NCBI GenBank assembly: GCA_012103375.1
Contig: WLWX01000001.1
Location: 2,708,492-2,772,491, forward strand
From: Paracoccaceae bacterium
GTDB lineage: Bacteria > Pseudomonadota > Alphaproteobacteria > Rhodobacterales > Rhodobacteraceae
DNA: 64,000 bases
Direction of reading: 5' to 3'
The notes below the pieces were generated by a model, which searched no databases, was not told where the DNA came from, and saw only the letters and a program-made list of their open reading frames with translations. A program made the position numbers and the translations under genes. Position 1 is the first letter of the stretch; each line of letters opens with the position of its first letter. Positions 26,536 to 35,797 of the stretch are shown here, in pieces.

Positions 26536-27446
26536 TCCGCGAAAAATACCGTGACCGACCCAGAAAGGCCGAACAGCAGGATCAGCGCAAGGCCGATCAC
26601 GAATGGCGGTGTGATGATCGGCAGAACGGTCAGCGCCCGAAGCGCCCGTTTGTGCCGAAAGCCCGAGCGTGTGACCACAAGCGCAAAGATCAACCCCAGC
26701 ACCGTGGTAATCAGCCCGACCAGCACGGCCAGGAACAGCGAATTCCAGGCAACCCCACAACGCGCGCCGCTCAGACAGCCCAGCCCCCAAAGCCGGTCAT
26801 CGAAGAATTTTGAGGCGAATACGCCGATGGAATAGCCGCCATCCTCGGTTATGAACGCCGCCGTCAGCATCTTGGCGATGGGGAAGAAGACAAAAGCGGT
26901 GACGATGAAGATGACGCCGCCGATGGAGCTGACGACAAACACATCGCCGTTGATCGCACCCCGCGCGGCGAGGCCTTGGGTGAACAGGAACAGGAAGGCA
27001 GCAGCGCAAAGCAATGCGCCATAGCCCATGCCGAATTGGCGGTCGTCCAGCTCTCCGAACAGCGCCTTCAGCCAATCCGCGTTAAAGCCGCGAATGCCAA
27101 TGGCGAAGCCCTGGATGGTCAGCCAGCCCAGACCAAGCACCCCGGACAGGATCAGAATGGTCCCAAAGGCCGGATGGGTTTTCGGTTTGCCCAGCGCGAA
27201 CAGCGACAGCACCAGCGGAATGATCAGCGGCGCCAGCCACAGCTTTTCACCCTGTGCGATAAGGAAACCCGCAGGCGCGTAATCTTCGTCAAACGGATAG
27301 CCATCGACCAGCCATTCAAACGCAAAAAACTCCTCGATCCCGTACCAGGGGAGGAGGAGGTATCCCACCCACCCGGCGACGATCCAGAAGATCAGAACCG
27401 GTTGGGTGGTGTTTTCAGAAGTCAGTTGACGCACGTTGCGCGCTGC

Positions 27447-28469
27447 TTACTGCGGCAACGTCGAAACGTCGTCGTCCCACTTCTTCAACAGGCGCTTGCG
27501 CGTCTCGGACGAACCATAGGTCTTGAAGTCATAGTCGATCAGCTTGATCGAACTCATATCCGGGGCCGCAGGCGACGTTTCAGCACCCATGTTTGACGGC
27601 ACCTGGAACGCATTCACCTGAAGCGCCAGGTTCTGCGCATCAGCACTCAGCGCCCAGTCATAGAACTTCTTGGCTTCGTCCATGTTGCGCGCACCGTCGA
27701 TGATCGACATCGAACCGATCTCAAAGCCCGTACCTTCGCACGGAGCCACAACTTCAACGGGGAAACCCGCAACCGCCTGCTTAACCGCATCATGCATGAA
27801 TACGATGCCAACAGTGGTTTCTCCGCGACCCGCTGCCTTGATCGGGGCCGAACCTGATTTCGTATACTGATTGATATTGGCGTGCAGGCCCTTCATAAAT
27901 TCGAAACCATCTTCTTCACCGAAGATTTGAACCATCGAGGCCAGTGTGGTGTATGCAGTGCCCGAAGAATTCGGATTTGCCATTTGCACATGACCTTTGA
28001 ACACTGGCTTCAAGAGGTCGTTCCAGCAACTTGGTGCCGGTAAGTTGTTGGCTGCAAGCAATTCGCTGTTGTAGCCATAGCCCAACGCGCCGGTATATAC
28101 CCCTATCGTTTTGTTCCCCGAACTTTCGGCTTGTGAGATTGCCCAAGGGTGCAATTGATCGCGCATAGGAGAGATGTATTCCGCCGTCAGCCCTTCTTCA
28201 GCTGCCTGTAGGTGTGGGTCACCCGTGCCGCCCCACCAGACATCGCCCTTGGGATTGTTACTCTCGGCCTTGATCTGCGCAAATGTCTCACCCGACGATT
28301 TGGTTGTCATTGACACATCAATGCCCGTTTGGTCCTCAAAACTGTTAGCTATCAACTGGCACCAGTCTTCCTGCGCACTGCAATAAAGCGTCAGCTTGTC
28401 GGCCTGCGCGGCACCGGCTGCCGTCATCATCACAGCAGATGCGCCAAGCATCAGTTTGAATTTTATCAT
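27447..28469 (-). CDS. afuA: ABC transporter substrate-binding protein, AfuA/FbpA type
   Basis: A 340-residue periplasmic binding protein. The signal peptide starts MIKFKLMLGAS and ends AAQA. The mature part starts DKLTLYCSAQEDWCQ, and the family block KGDVWWGGTGDPHLQAAEEGL-like sequence lies near residue 75. ATG 28469 has GGGAGGG upstream. Genes order afuA-afuB-afuC. A PHO-box-like tandem repeat just upstream favours a phosphorylated substrate over iron, but this is inference. The gene is intact although its permease is broken. Confidence 0.85.
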   Translation of the reverse strand: MIKFKLMLGASAVMMTAAGAAQADKLTLYCSAQEDWCQLIANSFEDQTGIDVSMTTKSSGETFAQIKAESNNPKGDVWWGGTGDPHLQAAEEGLTAEYISPMRDQLHPWAISQAESSGNKTIGVYTGALGYGYNSELLAANNLPAPSCWNDLLKPVFKGHVQMANPNSSGTAYTTLASMVQIFGEEDGFEFMKGLHANINQYTKSGSAPIKAAGRGETTVGIVFMHDAVKQAVAGFPVEVVAPCEGTGFEIGSMSIIDGARNMDEAKKFYDWALSADAQNLALQVNAFQVPSNMGAETSPAAPDMSSIKLIDYDFKTYGSSETRKRLLKKWDDDVSTLPQ

Positions 28470-28488
28470 GGTGATCCCTCCCAAGTCT

Positions 28489-28510
28489 TTTTGTAACAGT
28501 TTTGTGACAG
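28489..28510 (-). promoter_or_regulatory. PHO-box-like tandem repeat before afuA
   Basis: On the minus strand CTGTCACAAAA is followed directly by CTGTTACAAAA, two 11-bp repeats differing at one base. This matches the PhoB-binding pattern CTGTCAC-N4-CTGTCAC of alphaproteobacteria. It ends only about 19 bases before the afuA start, which leaves little room for a downstream -10 element, so the exact promoter geometry is unclear. Confidence 0.55.
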
Positions 28511-28612
28511 CAGCGTAGGTTGGGCCGCAGGGGCTGGCAATAGATAAAGCTTGGCGCCACCGGTTTCGCACGCAGCGGAACAGACGTCCCCTGTTGGACG
28601 ACATGCAACGCG

Positions 28613-29908
28613 TCAGTTGAACATCGTGTTGGGCAGGATAAGCGCAATTTGCGGGAAGGCGATCAGCACCAGCAATGTCAGCAGCATCGCCAGCCAAAAC
28701 GGCATAACCCCCCGAAATATATCGGCGAGTGAGACATTGGGCGCGACCGATTTGACGATGAACACGTTGATTCCTACTGGCGGAGAGATCAGCCCCATTT
28801 CCAGCGTCAGGACCACCAGCACCCCGAACCAGATCGGGTCGATCCCCAGTTCCAGAACCACGGGAAAGAAGATCGGCAGCGTCAGAACCAGCATCGCGAA
28901 GCCGTCCAGAAAACACCCCAAAACCAGATAAACCAGCATGATCAAAAGCAGGGTGCCCAGAACCGGGATGTCCAGCGCAATCAAAATCTCGCCGATAAGC
29001 GCGGGAATATGGCTCAGCGCCAGGAACGGATTGATCATATGCGCCGAGATCAGGATCAGCATAACCGTCGCCGTGGTCACCACCGAACTGCGCGCCGCCG
29101 CCCAGAACGCGACCAGCGACAGTTGCCCCGACAGCGCGCCAAACAGTATCACCAGCGCCGCACCGACGCCTGCCGCCTCTACCGGAGAGAACAGGCCGCC
29201 ATAGATCCCGCCGATGGTGACGGCGATCACCCCGACGATTGGCAACGCCCCGCCCAGGGCGCGCCGCTTTTCGGCCCAGGTTGTGCGCGGACCGGCCTCG
29301 GGGCGAAACCAGCAAATGATCGACACCGTGACCACAAAGGCCACCAGCAGCAGCAATCCCGGAAACACGCCTGCAAGGAACAGCCGCCCGATGGATTGCT
29401 CGGTCAGGATTGCGAAGATCACGAAACCGGTTGATGGCGGGATCAGGATTCCCAGCGTGCCACCAGCGGCCACAACCCCGGTGGACAGGCGCGGATCATA
29501 CTCGAACCGCTCCATTTCCGACAGCGACACCCGCCCCATGGTCAGCGCTGAGGCAACCGACGACCCCGACAGCGCCGCAAACCCGCCGCAGCCCACTACC
29601 GTGGCCGAGGCCAGCCCGCCCCGCACATGGCCGATCGCCGCATAGGCAGCATTGTACAACTGACGGCTCATCCCCGTGGCCGAGGCGACGTTGCCCATCA
29701 GGATAAACAGCGGCAGCACCACCAGCTCGGGCGAGGATGCCAATGTGAACGTCTCGGACCCCAGCAACCCCATCGCCGCATTCCAGCCGTTCAACCACCA
29801 GATGCCCAGAAACCCGACCAGAAACATCGAAAACGCCACCGGCACCCGCAAAAGCAAAAGGACCAGCAGTGATGCAATACCGGCCAACCCGGCGACTTCG
29901 ACGCTCAT
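28613..29908 (-). CDS. dctM: TRAP transporter large permease (DctM type)
   Basis: A 431-residue membrane protein with about 12 hydrophobic segments. It has the family features GFAALSGSSVASALTMG near residue 115 and GTLGILIPPSTGFVIFAI near 150. The start at 29908 forms an ATGA overlap with the small permease gene. It works with the DctP and DctQ proteins encoded next to it to import an organic acid or similar solute using an ion gradient. The substrate cannot be told from sequence. Confidence 0.93.
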   Translation of the reverse strand: MSVEVAGLAGIASLLVLLLLRVPVAFSMFLVGFLGIWWLNGWNAAMGLLGSETFTLASSPELVVLPLFILMGNVASATGMSRQLYNAAYAAIGHVRGGLASATVVGCGGFAALSGSSVASALTMGRVSLSEMERFEYDPRLSTGVVAAGGTLGILIPPSTGFVIFAILTEQSIGRLFLAGVFPGLLLLVAFVVTVSIICWFRPEAGPRTTWAEKRRALGGALPIVGVIAVTIGGIYGGLFSPVEAAGVGAALVILFGALSGQLSLVAFWAAARSSVVTTATVMLILISAHMINPFLALSHIPALIGEILIALDIPVLGTLLLIMLVYLVLGCFLDGFAMLVLTLPIFFPVVLELGIDPIWFGVLVVLTLEMGLISPPVGINVFIVKSVAPNVSLADIFRGVMPFWLAMLLTLLVLIAFPQIALILPNTMFN

Positions 29909-30417
29909 ATCGGGATGTCCGCCTCGGATCGTGTGTCGCGCCCGGACAACAGCAATTCGGCACTGCGCAGCAACATCCCCGCCGCCGTCAGAACCGCAAA
30001 GCCCGCCAGCGCCCATTGAAACCACGCCTTGGGCAGTTCCAGCAGATTGGTTGACAGGTTGAGCATCACACTCAGCCGGGCACTGTCGATGATCGCCCAG
30101 GCAATCATCGCAAATATCACCGCGCCCAGCAGGGCCGACAGTATATCGATGGCCCGGTTCAGCGTCGCAGAAAAACGAGGTTGCAGCAGGTCCACCGCGA
30201 TGTGACCGCCGTTGCGATCACACAACGCCATACCACCGAACACCAGAATGATCATGAACATGGTAATCATATCCTGCGACCCGAACAGCGGGCGGCCAAA
30301 GCTGCGCCCGGTGACATCGACGACGATCACGCCAACCTCGACCAGCAGCCCAAGCGCACCGATGTTCGCGGCCAGGCCAATCAGCCTGTCCGCAATGTTG
30401 CGTAGTCGTTCCAGCAA
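29905..30417 (-). CDS. dctQ: TRAP transporter small permease (DctQ type)
   Basis: A 170-residue membrane protein with four hydrophobic segments. VIVVDVTGRSFGRPLFGSQD near residue 30 and the HIAVDLL motif near 72 are typical of DctQ. It lies 3 bases after the DctP stop and overlaps DctM by 4 bases, so the three genes are one operon. It bridges the binding protein and the large permease. Confidence 0.92.
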   Translation of the reverse strand: MLERLRNIADRLIGLAANIGALGLLVEVGVIVVDVTGRSFGRPLFGSQDMITMFMIILVFGGMALCDRNGGHIAVDLLQPRFSATLNRAIDILSALLGAVIFAMIAWAIIDSARLSVMLNLSTNLLELPKAWFQWALAGFAVLTAAGMLLRSAELLLSGRDTRSEADIPI

Positions 30418-30420
30418 TCG

Positions 30421-31401
30421 TCAGTTGCCCTGCATCGCAGCCAACGCAGCCTCTCCGCCGACCGAGGCGACATAGTCATCCCGCACCGCCGATACCGCCT
30501 CGGAAAAGGCGGCTGCTTCGGCCTCGGTCAGGTCAACAACCTCAATATTGTCATTGGCGCGCGCGCCCTCCAGAACTGTGGCTGCCTTGGCAAACCATGC
30601 GCCTTCTGCGTTCTGCGACAGGCCGAGGCCCGTGGCCGCGTCAACCGCCGCCTTTTCGTCGTCCGACAGCGCGTCATAAGCCTGCTGCCCCATCACCACA
30701 TAGAAGGTCAGAAGGCCCAGGTTCGCCCCGGTCGTAACGCTGCCGGCAACCTCAGCGATCTTGAAGTCCTTCAACACGGTCGAACCGGTGATCACCCCGT
30801 CAATCAGCCCGGTATCCAGGCTGCTGTAAACCTGATTGATCGGCATCTGCACCGGGGTCGCGCCCAGCGCCTCGGCCACTTTGGCTGCTGTCGCGCCTGC
30901 GACCCGGTTTTTCAGGCCCGACAAGTCCGACGGCATGCGCACGACCTTGTTTTTCATGATCAGCAGGTTCGGCTCGGACGTCCAGATCGCCAGCGGTTTG
31001 GTGCCGGGAAACTCGCCAGCTAGATGATCGTCATAGGCGGCCCAGATCGCTGCCGAGCCGCTATCATCCAGCCCCAGCGTGTCAGGCAATTCTGCGATCA
31101 TCGTCTTCTGGAATTGTGACGAGGTATAGCCCGGCAGGCCCCAGGTAATCTCGGCCACGCCCTGCACGGCACGAACGTATTGCTCAACCGGTCCCTTGCC
31201 CATCTCTCCTCCATGGTATCCGCGCACAGTCAATTCGCCGCCCGTGGCCGCCGAAAGATCCGCGTTCAGCTTTTCGATGACCGCGGCATTCACCGTGTGG
31301 AACGGCGGTGTGAAATTGGCGAATTTAAGCTCGGCGGCGATTGCGGGCGCCGCTGCCATGACCATTGCAGCTGCAACTGCGGTCATTTTGCTGAGTTTCA
31401 T
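30421..31401 (-). CDS. dctP: TRAP transporter substrate-binding protein (DctP type)
   Basis: A 326-residue periplasmic protein. The signal peptide starts MKLSKMTAVAAAM and ends PAIAAE. A DctP domain follows with TVRGYHGGEMGKG near residue 58, the ligand-contact region LKNRVAGATAAKVAEALG near 165 and a VYSSLDTGLIDGVITG block near 190. It is the first gene of the dctPQM operon. No regulator gene is adjacent. Confidence 0.92.
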   Translation of the reverse strand: MKLSKMTAVAAAMVMAAAPAIAAELKFANFTPPFHTVNAAVIEKLNADLSAATGGELTVRGYHGGEMGKGPVEQYVRAVQGVAEITWGLPGYTSSQFQKTMIAELPDTLGLDDSGSAAIWAAYDDHLAGEFPGTKPLAIWTSEPNLLIMKNKVVRMPSDLSGLKNRVAGATAAKVAEALGATPVQMPINQVYSSLDTGLIDGVITGSTVLKDFKIAEVAGSVTTGANLGLLTFYVVMGQQAYDALSDDEKAAVDAATGLGLSQNAEGAWFAKAATVLEGARANDNIEVVDLTEAEAAAFSEAVSAVRDDYVASVGGEAALAAMQGN

Positions 31402-31728
31402 GTCTTATCCTCCCTGATACGAAATGAGTTATCCGTCATTGCCCACCACATTGCGCGGCACGCAGTCATTTGCCAAGCCTTCAGACCCTGGATCCCTAAC
31501 ATTCCACCTATTTACGCACGGCAACAGGGCGCGTGACGCCGCCACATCGGTCAGAGGGTTTCAGCGACGAAAGCAGGCAAACAGCAACGGGTGTGGCCGG
31601 GGCAAAAACGTCATCCTTAAAACCGGAATTGCTGTCGGATCTGCCTGCGCCCGGTGCGCGCGGAAGGCGCACGCCGGACCGGTCAAATCCGAGGGGCACG
31701 GGACATGCCGGAACACTGGCCCTCGACC
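31402..31728. other. Intergenic region without a supported gene
   Basis: This 327-bp stretch separates the TRAP operon start from the end of the penicillin-binding protein gene. It should carry the dctPQM promoter. I found no convincing short gene, RNA gene, repeat or terminator in it. Confidence 0.5.
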
Positions 31729-33936
31729 TTAGTTGCCGCGGCCGAATAATTCACCCAGCACATCATTCAATGCCCGTTCGATCGGATTATCGCGCTGGCG
31801 CTGCTGCTGTCGGGGGCGTTCTTCCACCCGGGGCAATTCGCGGGCGGGATTGCGGTGCACCTCGCCCGGCGGCGGGTCGAGCGGTGTCAGCTGCTGGTCG
31901 AACGCCACCAGGCGCGGACCCGGTCGATGGGTTGGCAAGGGCGATATCGGCAGGCCTTCGTGCACCCGTTCCATCGTCTCGCGCCAGATCTCGGCAGGCA
32001 GCCCGCCGCCCGTCACACCGGTCAGCGGCGTGTTGTCATCGTTGCCCATCCACACGCCGGTCACATAATCCGCCGTGAAGCCCAGAAACCAGGCGTCGCG
32101 CGCCTCCTGCGTGGTGCCGGTCTTGCCAGCCGCAGGCCGATCACCCAGACGCGCCCGCGTGCCCGTCCCCGCGTCGATCACGCGGCTCATCATATAGACC
32201 AGCTGCCCGGCGGCTTCGGGGGAAATCACCCGCTCCTGAATGCCGCCCTCTTGACCGATCATTGGCTCACTATCGCCCTTCAGGCGCAATTCGATCAGCC
32301 CATAGGGGTTCACTGCCGATCCGCCGTTCAGGAACCCCGCATAAGCGCCCGTCATCTCGATCAGAGAGCTTTCGGAGGCCCCAAGCGCCAGCGCCGGGCC
32401 ATTGGCAAGATCGCTGACAATGCCGAAACGCTCGGCCACTTCGCGCACATTATCGCGCCCGACCGCCTCGCTGACCTTGACCGCCGGAATGTTGCGCGAT
32501 TGTGCCAGCGCTTCTGTGAAGGTGATGCGCCCGACGAACTTGTGATCATAGTTCTCGGGGCTCCACTTCCCAGAGCCGGGAATGTCGATGGTCAATGGCC
32601 GGTCGACAACGGCGTCATCCTCGCGCGCGCCAAGGTCAAGCGCGGCGGCATAGACGAATGGCTTGAACGCCGATCCGGTCTGGCGTTTTGCCATCACCGC
32701 GCGGTTGAATTGCCCGGTCACACTGCGGAATTGCCGCCCGCCGACCATGGCGCGCACCGCACCATCCGCACTCATCACCACGATTGCGGCCTGCGCGACC
32801 GAATCTTCCTTGACGCGAGTGTCGAACACCGCCTGCAGGGCATCTTCGGCAGCTTGTTGGATCGCCGGGTCCATCGTCGTGCGGATCACCACATCCTCGG
32901 TGGTTTCGTCAGTCAGGAAATCCGGCCCGGCGTCCATCACCCAATCTGCAAAATACCCGCCCGCCCGCGCCTCGGCGGCCGGGGACAACACCGCCGGATT
33001 GTCGCGCGAGGCTAGCATTTCACCGGTGCTGATATAGCCCTGATCCTCCATCAATCCCAAGACAAGCGACGCGCGCTCTTGCGAGCGTTCAAGGTTTCGC
33101 GTCGGCGCATAATAGGACGGCGCAACCAGCAGCCCGGCCAGCATCGCGGATTTCGCCGCATTCAGATCCTTGGACGATTTGCCGAAATAACGCGCACTGG
33201 CCGCTTCGAAGCCGCGCGCACCCGCGCCCAGATAGGCACGGTTCAGATAGATCGTCAGGATATCTTCCTTGGAATAGCGCGCCTCCATCGCCATCGAGAA
33301 CGGGATTTCCTTGATCTTCCGCACCAGCGTGGTGCGACGGCAATCCGCCTCATATTCGGCCTCGCTCATCCCGGCGCCGGGATCGAAGGGATTGCCAAGG
33401 CAGATCAGCTTGGCAACCTGCTGGGTGATGGTCGACCCGCCATGACCCTGAAGCGGCCCGCGCCCTTCCCGCATATTCACCCGGATCGCACTGGCAATGC
33501 CGCGCGGAGATATGCCGAAATGCCGATAGAACCGCTTGTCCTCGGTCGCAACGACCGCATTGCGCAGATGGGCCGAGACATTGGCCGCCGACACATGCCC
33601 GCCGAACTGTTCACCGCGCCATGCGAACACCTGGTCATAGCGGTCGCGCAACTCGACCGAGCCGCGCGCGCGCCCGTCCACAAGCGCCGCAACAGACGGC
33701 ATTGTCGTGAAATAATAACCCGTTACAGCCAGAAGAACCAGCCCGACCACCACCGCGCCGCGCCAGATCAGCCCGATTGTCAGGCGGAATACCCAGCGAA
33801 AGAACGCACCGATAAACCCGCCCCTGCGAACCGGTTTTCGCGCCGATCTGCGCCGTTTTGTCGATTTTCCAACCGTCTTGCGCGGATGCCTTGCGTCCGC
33901 CCTTAACGGCGGTTTTCTGCTTCGCGAACCACTCAT
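31729..33936 (-). CDS. Class A penicillin-binding protein (transglycosylase/transpeptidase)
   Basis: A 735-residue peptidoglycan polymerase anchored in the inner membrane. A basic cytoplasmic tail and one membrane helix (about residues 55-78) are followed by a GT51 glycosyltransferase domain (catalytic EDKRFYRHFG, then GGSTITQQVAK). The transpeptidase domain has SxxK in TGSAFKPF, SRN in AQSRNIPA and KTGT in AAGKTGTTQEARD. The C-terminus is proline/arginine-rich. All catalytic residues are present. It stands alone between the TRAP operon and hypothetical genes. Confidence 0.95.
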   Translation of the reverse strand: MSGSRSRKPPLRADARHPRKTVGKSTKRRRSARKPVRRGGFIGAFFRWVFRLTIGLIWRGAVVVGLVLLAVTGYYFTTMPSVAALVDGRARGSVELRDRYDQVFAWRGEQFGGHVSAANVSAHLRNAVVATEDKRFYRHFGISPRGIASAIRVNMREGRGPLQGHGGSTITQQVAKLICLGNPFDPGAGMSEAEYEADCRRTTLVRKIKEIPFSMAMEARYSKEDILTIYLNRAYLGAGARGFEAASARYFGKSSKDLNAAKSAMLAGLLVAPSYYAPTRNLERSQERASLVLGLMEDQGYISTGEMLASRDNPAVLSPAAEARAGGYFADWVMDAGPDFLTDETTEDVVIRTTMDPAIQQAAEDALQAVFDTRVKEDSVAQAAIVVMSADGAVRAMVGGRQFRSVTGQFNRAVMAKRQTGSAFKPFVYAAALDLGAREDDAVVDRPLTIDIPGSGKWSPENYDHKFVGRITFTEALAQSRNIPAVKVSEAVGRDNVREVAERFGIVSDLANGPALALGASESSLIEMTGAYAGFLNGGSAVNPYGLIELRLKGDSEPMIGQEGGIQERVISPEAAGQLVYMMSRVIDAGTGTRARLGDRPAAGKTGTTQEARDAWFLGFTADYVTGVWMGNDDNTPLTGVTGGGLPAEIWRETMERVHEGLPISPLPTHRPGPRLVAFDQQLTPLDPPPGEVHRNPARELPRVEERPRQQQRQRDNPIERALNDVLGELFGRGN

Positions 33937-34142
33937 AACACTGCCACCACTACTGCCTCAGGCCATGGTAGATAAGCGTAAAGCGATGAAATGTGGAGGG
34001 GGGATGTTCATCGGCGGCGTTTCGCCGCCACCCGGCATCTTTCCGGCAATTCCCGCGCATCTGACAGATGCGCGGCCCGCAGGTTTCATTCGGCCACCGC
34101 CTGATACCCGTGCGTGGGTACGGCGCCCAAGCCGCTGCCCGG

Positions 34143-34664
34143 TCAGGGCAACAAGATGGCCTTGCGTTCAAACGTCACCTCATCGGTGCCGCCATCGTCA
34201 TACAGCAGTTGCACGGTAACAGTTTCCACACTGCCCGGCGGCAGCGTGACATAGGGCAGATGCGTGTCCGCCTTGATCGCTGCCGGGGCGGCGGTATCGA
34301 CATAACAGGGCTCAGCCTCGAACAGTTGATCGGGCGCGGCCCCGTTCAGACCATAGCGGATTTCCCACAACCCGCAGCGCCAGGCCAGAAGATGGGTGAA
34401 ATACAGCAGATCCTGCCCGTTGTAATCACGCACGGCGATCCAGCTTCCCCGGGTCGCATCCAGGATCGGGCGCACCTCGCCCGCAGTCAGGAATTTCCCG
34501 GTCGGGGTCTGATCTTCGGGTGCGCGCGCCGCGCCTGTTTCATTTGCCCCGACGTCCGAAGGCGCAACAGCGGCCGCAGCAGGGGCCCGCACCATGGCTG
34601 CGAAATTCGGCTCGGTCGAACCGATGCCAAAACCCACCAGTGCCAGAAAAATCATCTCGATCAT
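34143..34664 (-). CDS. Hypothetical exported protein
   Basis: A 173-residue protein of no family I recognise. The N-terminus (MIEMIFLALVGFGIG) is a hydrophobic segment, followed by an alanine-rich linker of about 40 residues. A C-terminal domain of about 100 residues has ILDATRGSWIAVRDYNGQD, LLAWRCGLWEIRYGLN and EPCYVDTAA, with two cysteines that could form a disulfide. ATG 34664 follows TTGGGGA. It is divergent from the glycosyltransferase-like gene. Confidence 0.7.
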   Translation of the reverse strand: MIEMIFLALVGFGIGSTEPNFAAMVRAPAAAAVAPSDVGANETGAARAPEDQTPTGKFLTAGEVRPILDATRGSWIAVRDYNGQDLLYFTHLLAWRCGLWEIRYGLNGAAPDQLFEAEPCYVDTAAPAAIKADTHLPYVTLPPGSVETVTVQLLYDDGGTDEVTFERKAILLP

Positions 34665-34748
34665 CGCAATTCCCCAAGGTTTCGCTTTTCGCAGCTGTCC
34701 TGCGCCCCCTATACCCCGGGGCGGTTCCATGTGACAGGTTCGCTGACA

Positions 34749-35753
34749 ATGCCCGCACCGACGAAACAGGCCAACGCCTTTAACATCGTCACAATCGCAC
34801 AAGCCGGGCGGTTACAGTACGAGGCTGTGCTGCTGGCCGCCAGTCTGCGCCAGTCCGACCCAGATTTCGCCGGCCGCCTGTTCATCGCCCAGCCCAACCC
34901 CGGCCCGCTTTGGCCCAATGACCCCGGCATCGACGACCCCGCAGTCCTGCAAGCGCTGCACGATCTGGGGGCCGACGTTATCGGCTTTGACAACCAGGTT
35001 TTCGGGCACAGCTATCCCTATGGCAACAAGGCCGAAGCCCTGTCCGCCTTGCCAGAAGGGCAGCCGTTCCTGTTCCTGGACACTGATACGCTGATCACCG
35101 GCCCGATCAGCGCCCTGCCGATCGCAACCGCGCCGCCCGCTGCCAGCATGCGGCGCACCAACACCTGGCCAACGATCGAGCTTTATGGCCCCGGCTACGC
35201 CGAGACCTGGAAGTCGCTCTACGACAAGTTCGGCCTGGATTTCGACAGCAGCCTCGACCCCGATCAGCCGGACGAATACTGGCAGAGATACCTTTATTTC
35301 AACGCCGGATGGTTCTTCGGCCCCTGCCCGGTCACGTTCGGTGACAGGCTGGTCGAGACCATGCGCGCCATCCGCGACGAGCCAACACCGCAGATCGTCT
35401 GCCAGTCCATGGACCCCTGGCTGGACCAGATCGCCCTGCCGCTGGTGATCCATGGCTTTGGCGGCGGGCGCCCCGGCAAAGACCTCGATGGATTGGACGG
35501 GGACATCACCTGCCACTACCGCGCCCTGCCCCTGCTTTATGCGCGCGAAAGCGATCATGTGGTCGAGGTGTTGGAGGCCGTCACCGCCCCCAACAAGATC
35601 AAGAAAGTCCTGAAGGCCTATGACCCGTTCAAACGCATGATCTTCCAGGGTCGCGGCCAAAAAGTCCGCGCCCTGTTCGACCGCAACAACCTGCCCCGTC
35701 GCGAACGCGCCATCCGCAACCGGATCAAACGCGAAGGCTTCTGGATGCGCTGA
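34749..35753 (+). CDS. Glycosyltransferase-like protein with DxD motif
   Basis: A 334-residue cytoplasmic protein. The N-terminal part alternates strands and helices as in GT-A nucleotide-sugar transferases, and FLFLDTDTLITGP near residue 110 is a typical DxD metal-binding motif. FNAGWFFGP near 187 is another feature common in such enzymes. The C-terminus is strongly basic. No neighbour gives a pathway. The family is recognised by motif only, so the sugar donor and acceptor are unknown. The start at ATG 34749 lacks a strong ribosome-binding site. Confidence 0.65.
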   Translation: MPAPTKQANAFNIVTIAQAGRLQYEAVLLAASLRQSDPDFAGRLFIAQPNPGPLWPNDPGIDDPAVLQALHDLGADVIGFDNQVFGHSYPYGNKAEALSALPEGQPFLFLDTDTLITGPISALPIATAPPAASMRRTNTWPTIELYGPGYAETWKSLYDKFGLDFDSSLDPDQPDEYWQRYLYFNAGWFFGPCPVTFGDRLVETMRAIRDEPTPQIVCQSMDPWLDQIALPLVIHGFGGGRPGKDLDGLDGDITCHYRALPLLYARESDHVVEVLEAVTAPNKIKKVLKAYDPFKRMIFQGRGQKVRALFDRNNLPRRERAIRNRIKREGFWMR

Positions 35754-35797
35754 GTGTTAATGCAGTTTTCAAAAATGCTACCGTCGACACTTGGTCG

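Larger units (their letters stand above)
23701..27434 (-). pseudogene. afuB: ABC transporter double permease (AfuB/FbpB type), interrupted by IS1182
   Basis: From ATG 27434 the frame encodes an N-terminal membrane region and a first permease domain up to SVTVFFA. It then runs into the IS and stops within 15 codons. On the other side DVFGVQPTRWLYGLPGI continues through a second permease domain to 23701. Removing the 1,516-bp element and one TCCG copy rejoins the frame exactly into about 737 residues, the usual size for fused AfuB-type permeases with two BPD_transp_1 domains. The break falls in a loop of the first domain. The transporter should be inactive. Confidence 0.92.

Noticed and set aside
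27447-29315. A 622-codon minus-strand frame joining the binding protein with upstream DNA
   Set aside because: The upstream part is an off-frame reading of the dctM gene; the binding protein starts at 28469 after a strong ribosome-binding site and with a signal peptide.
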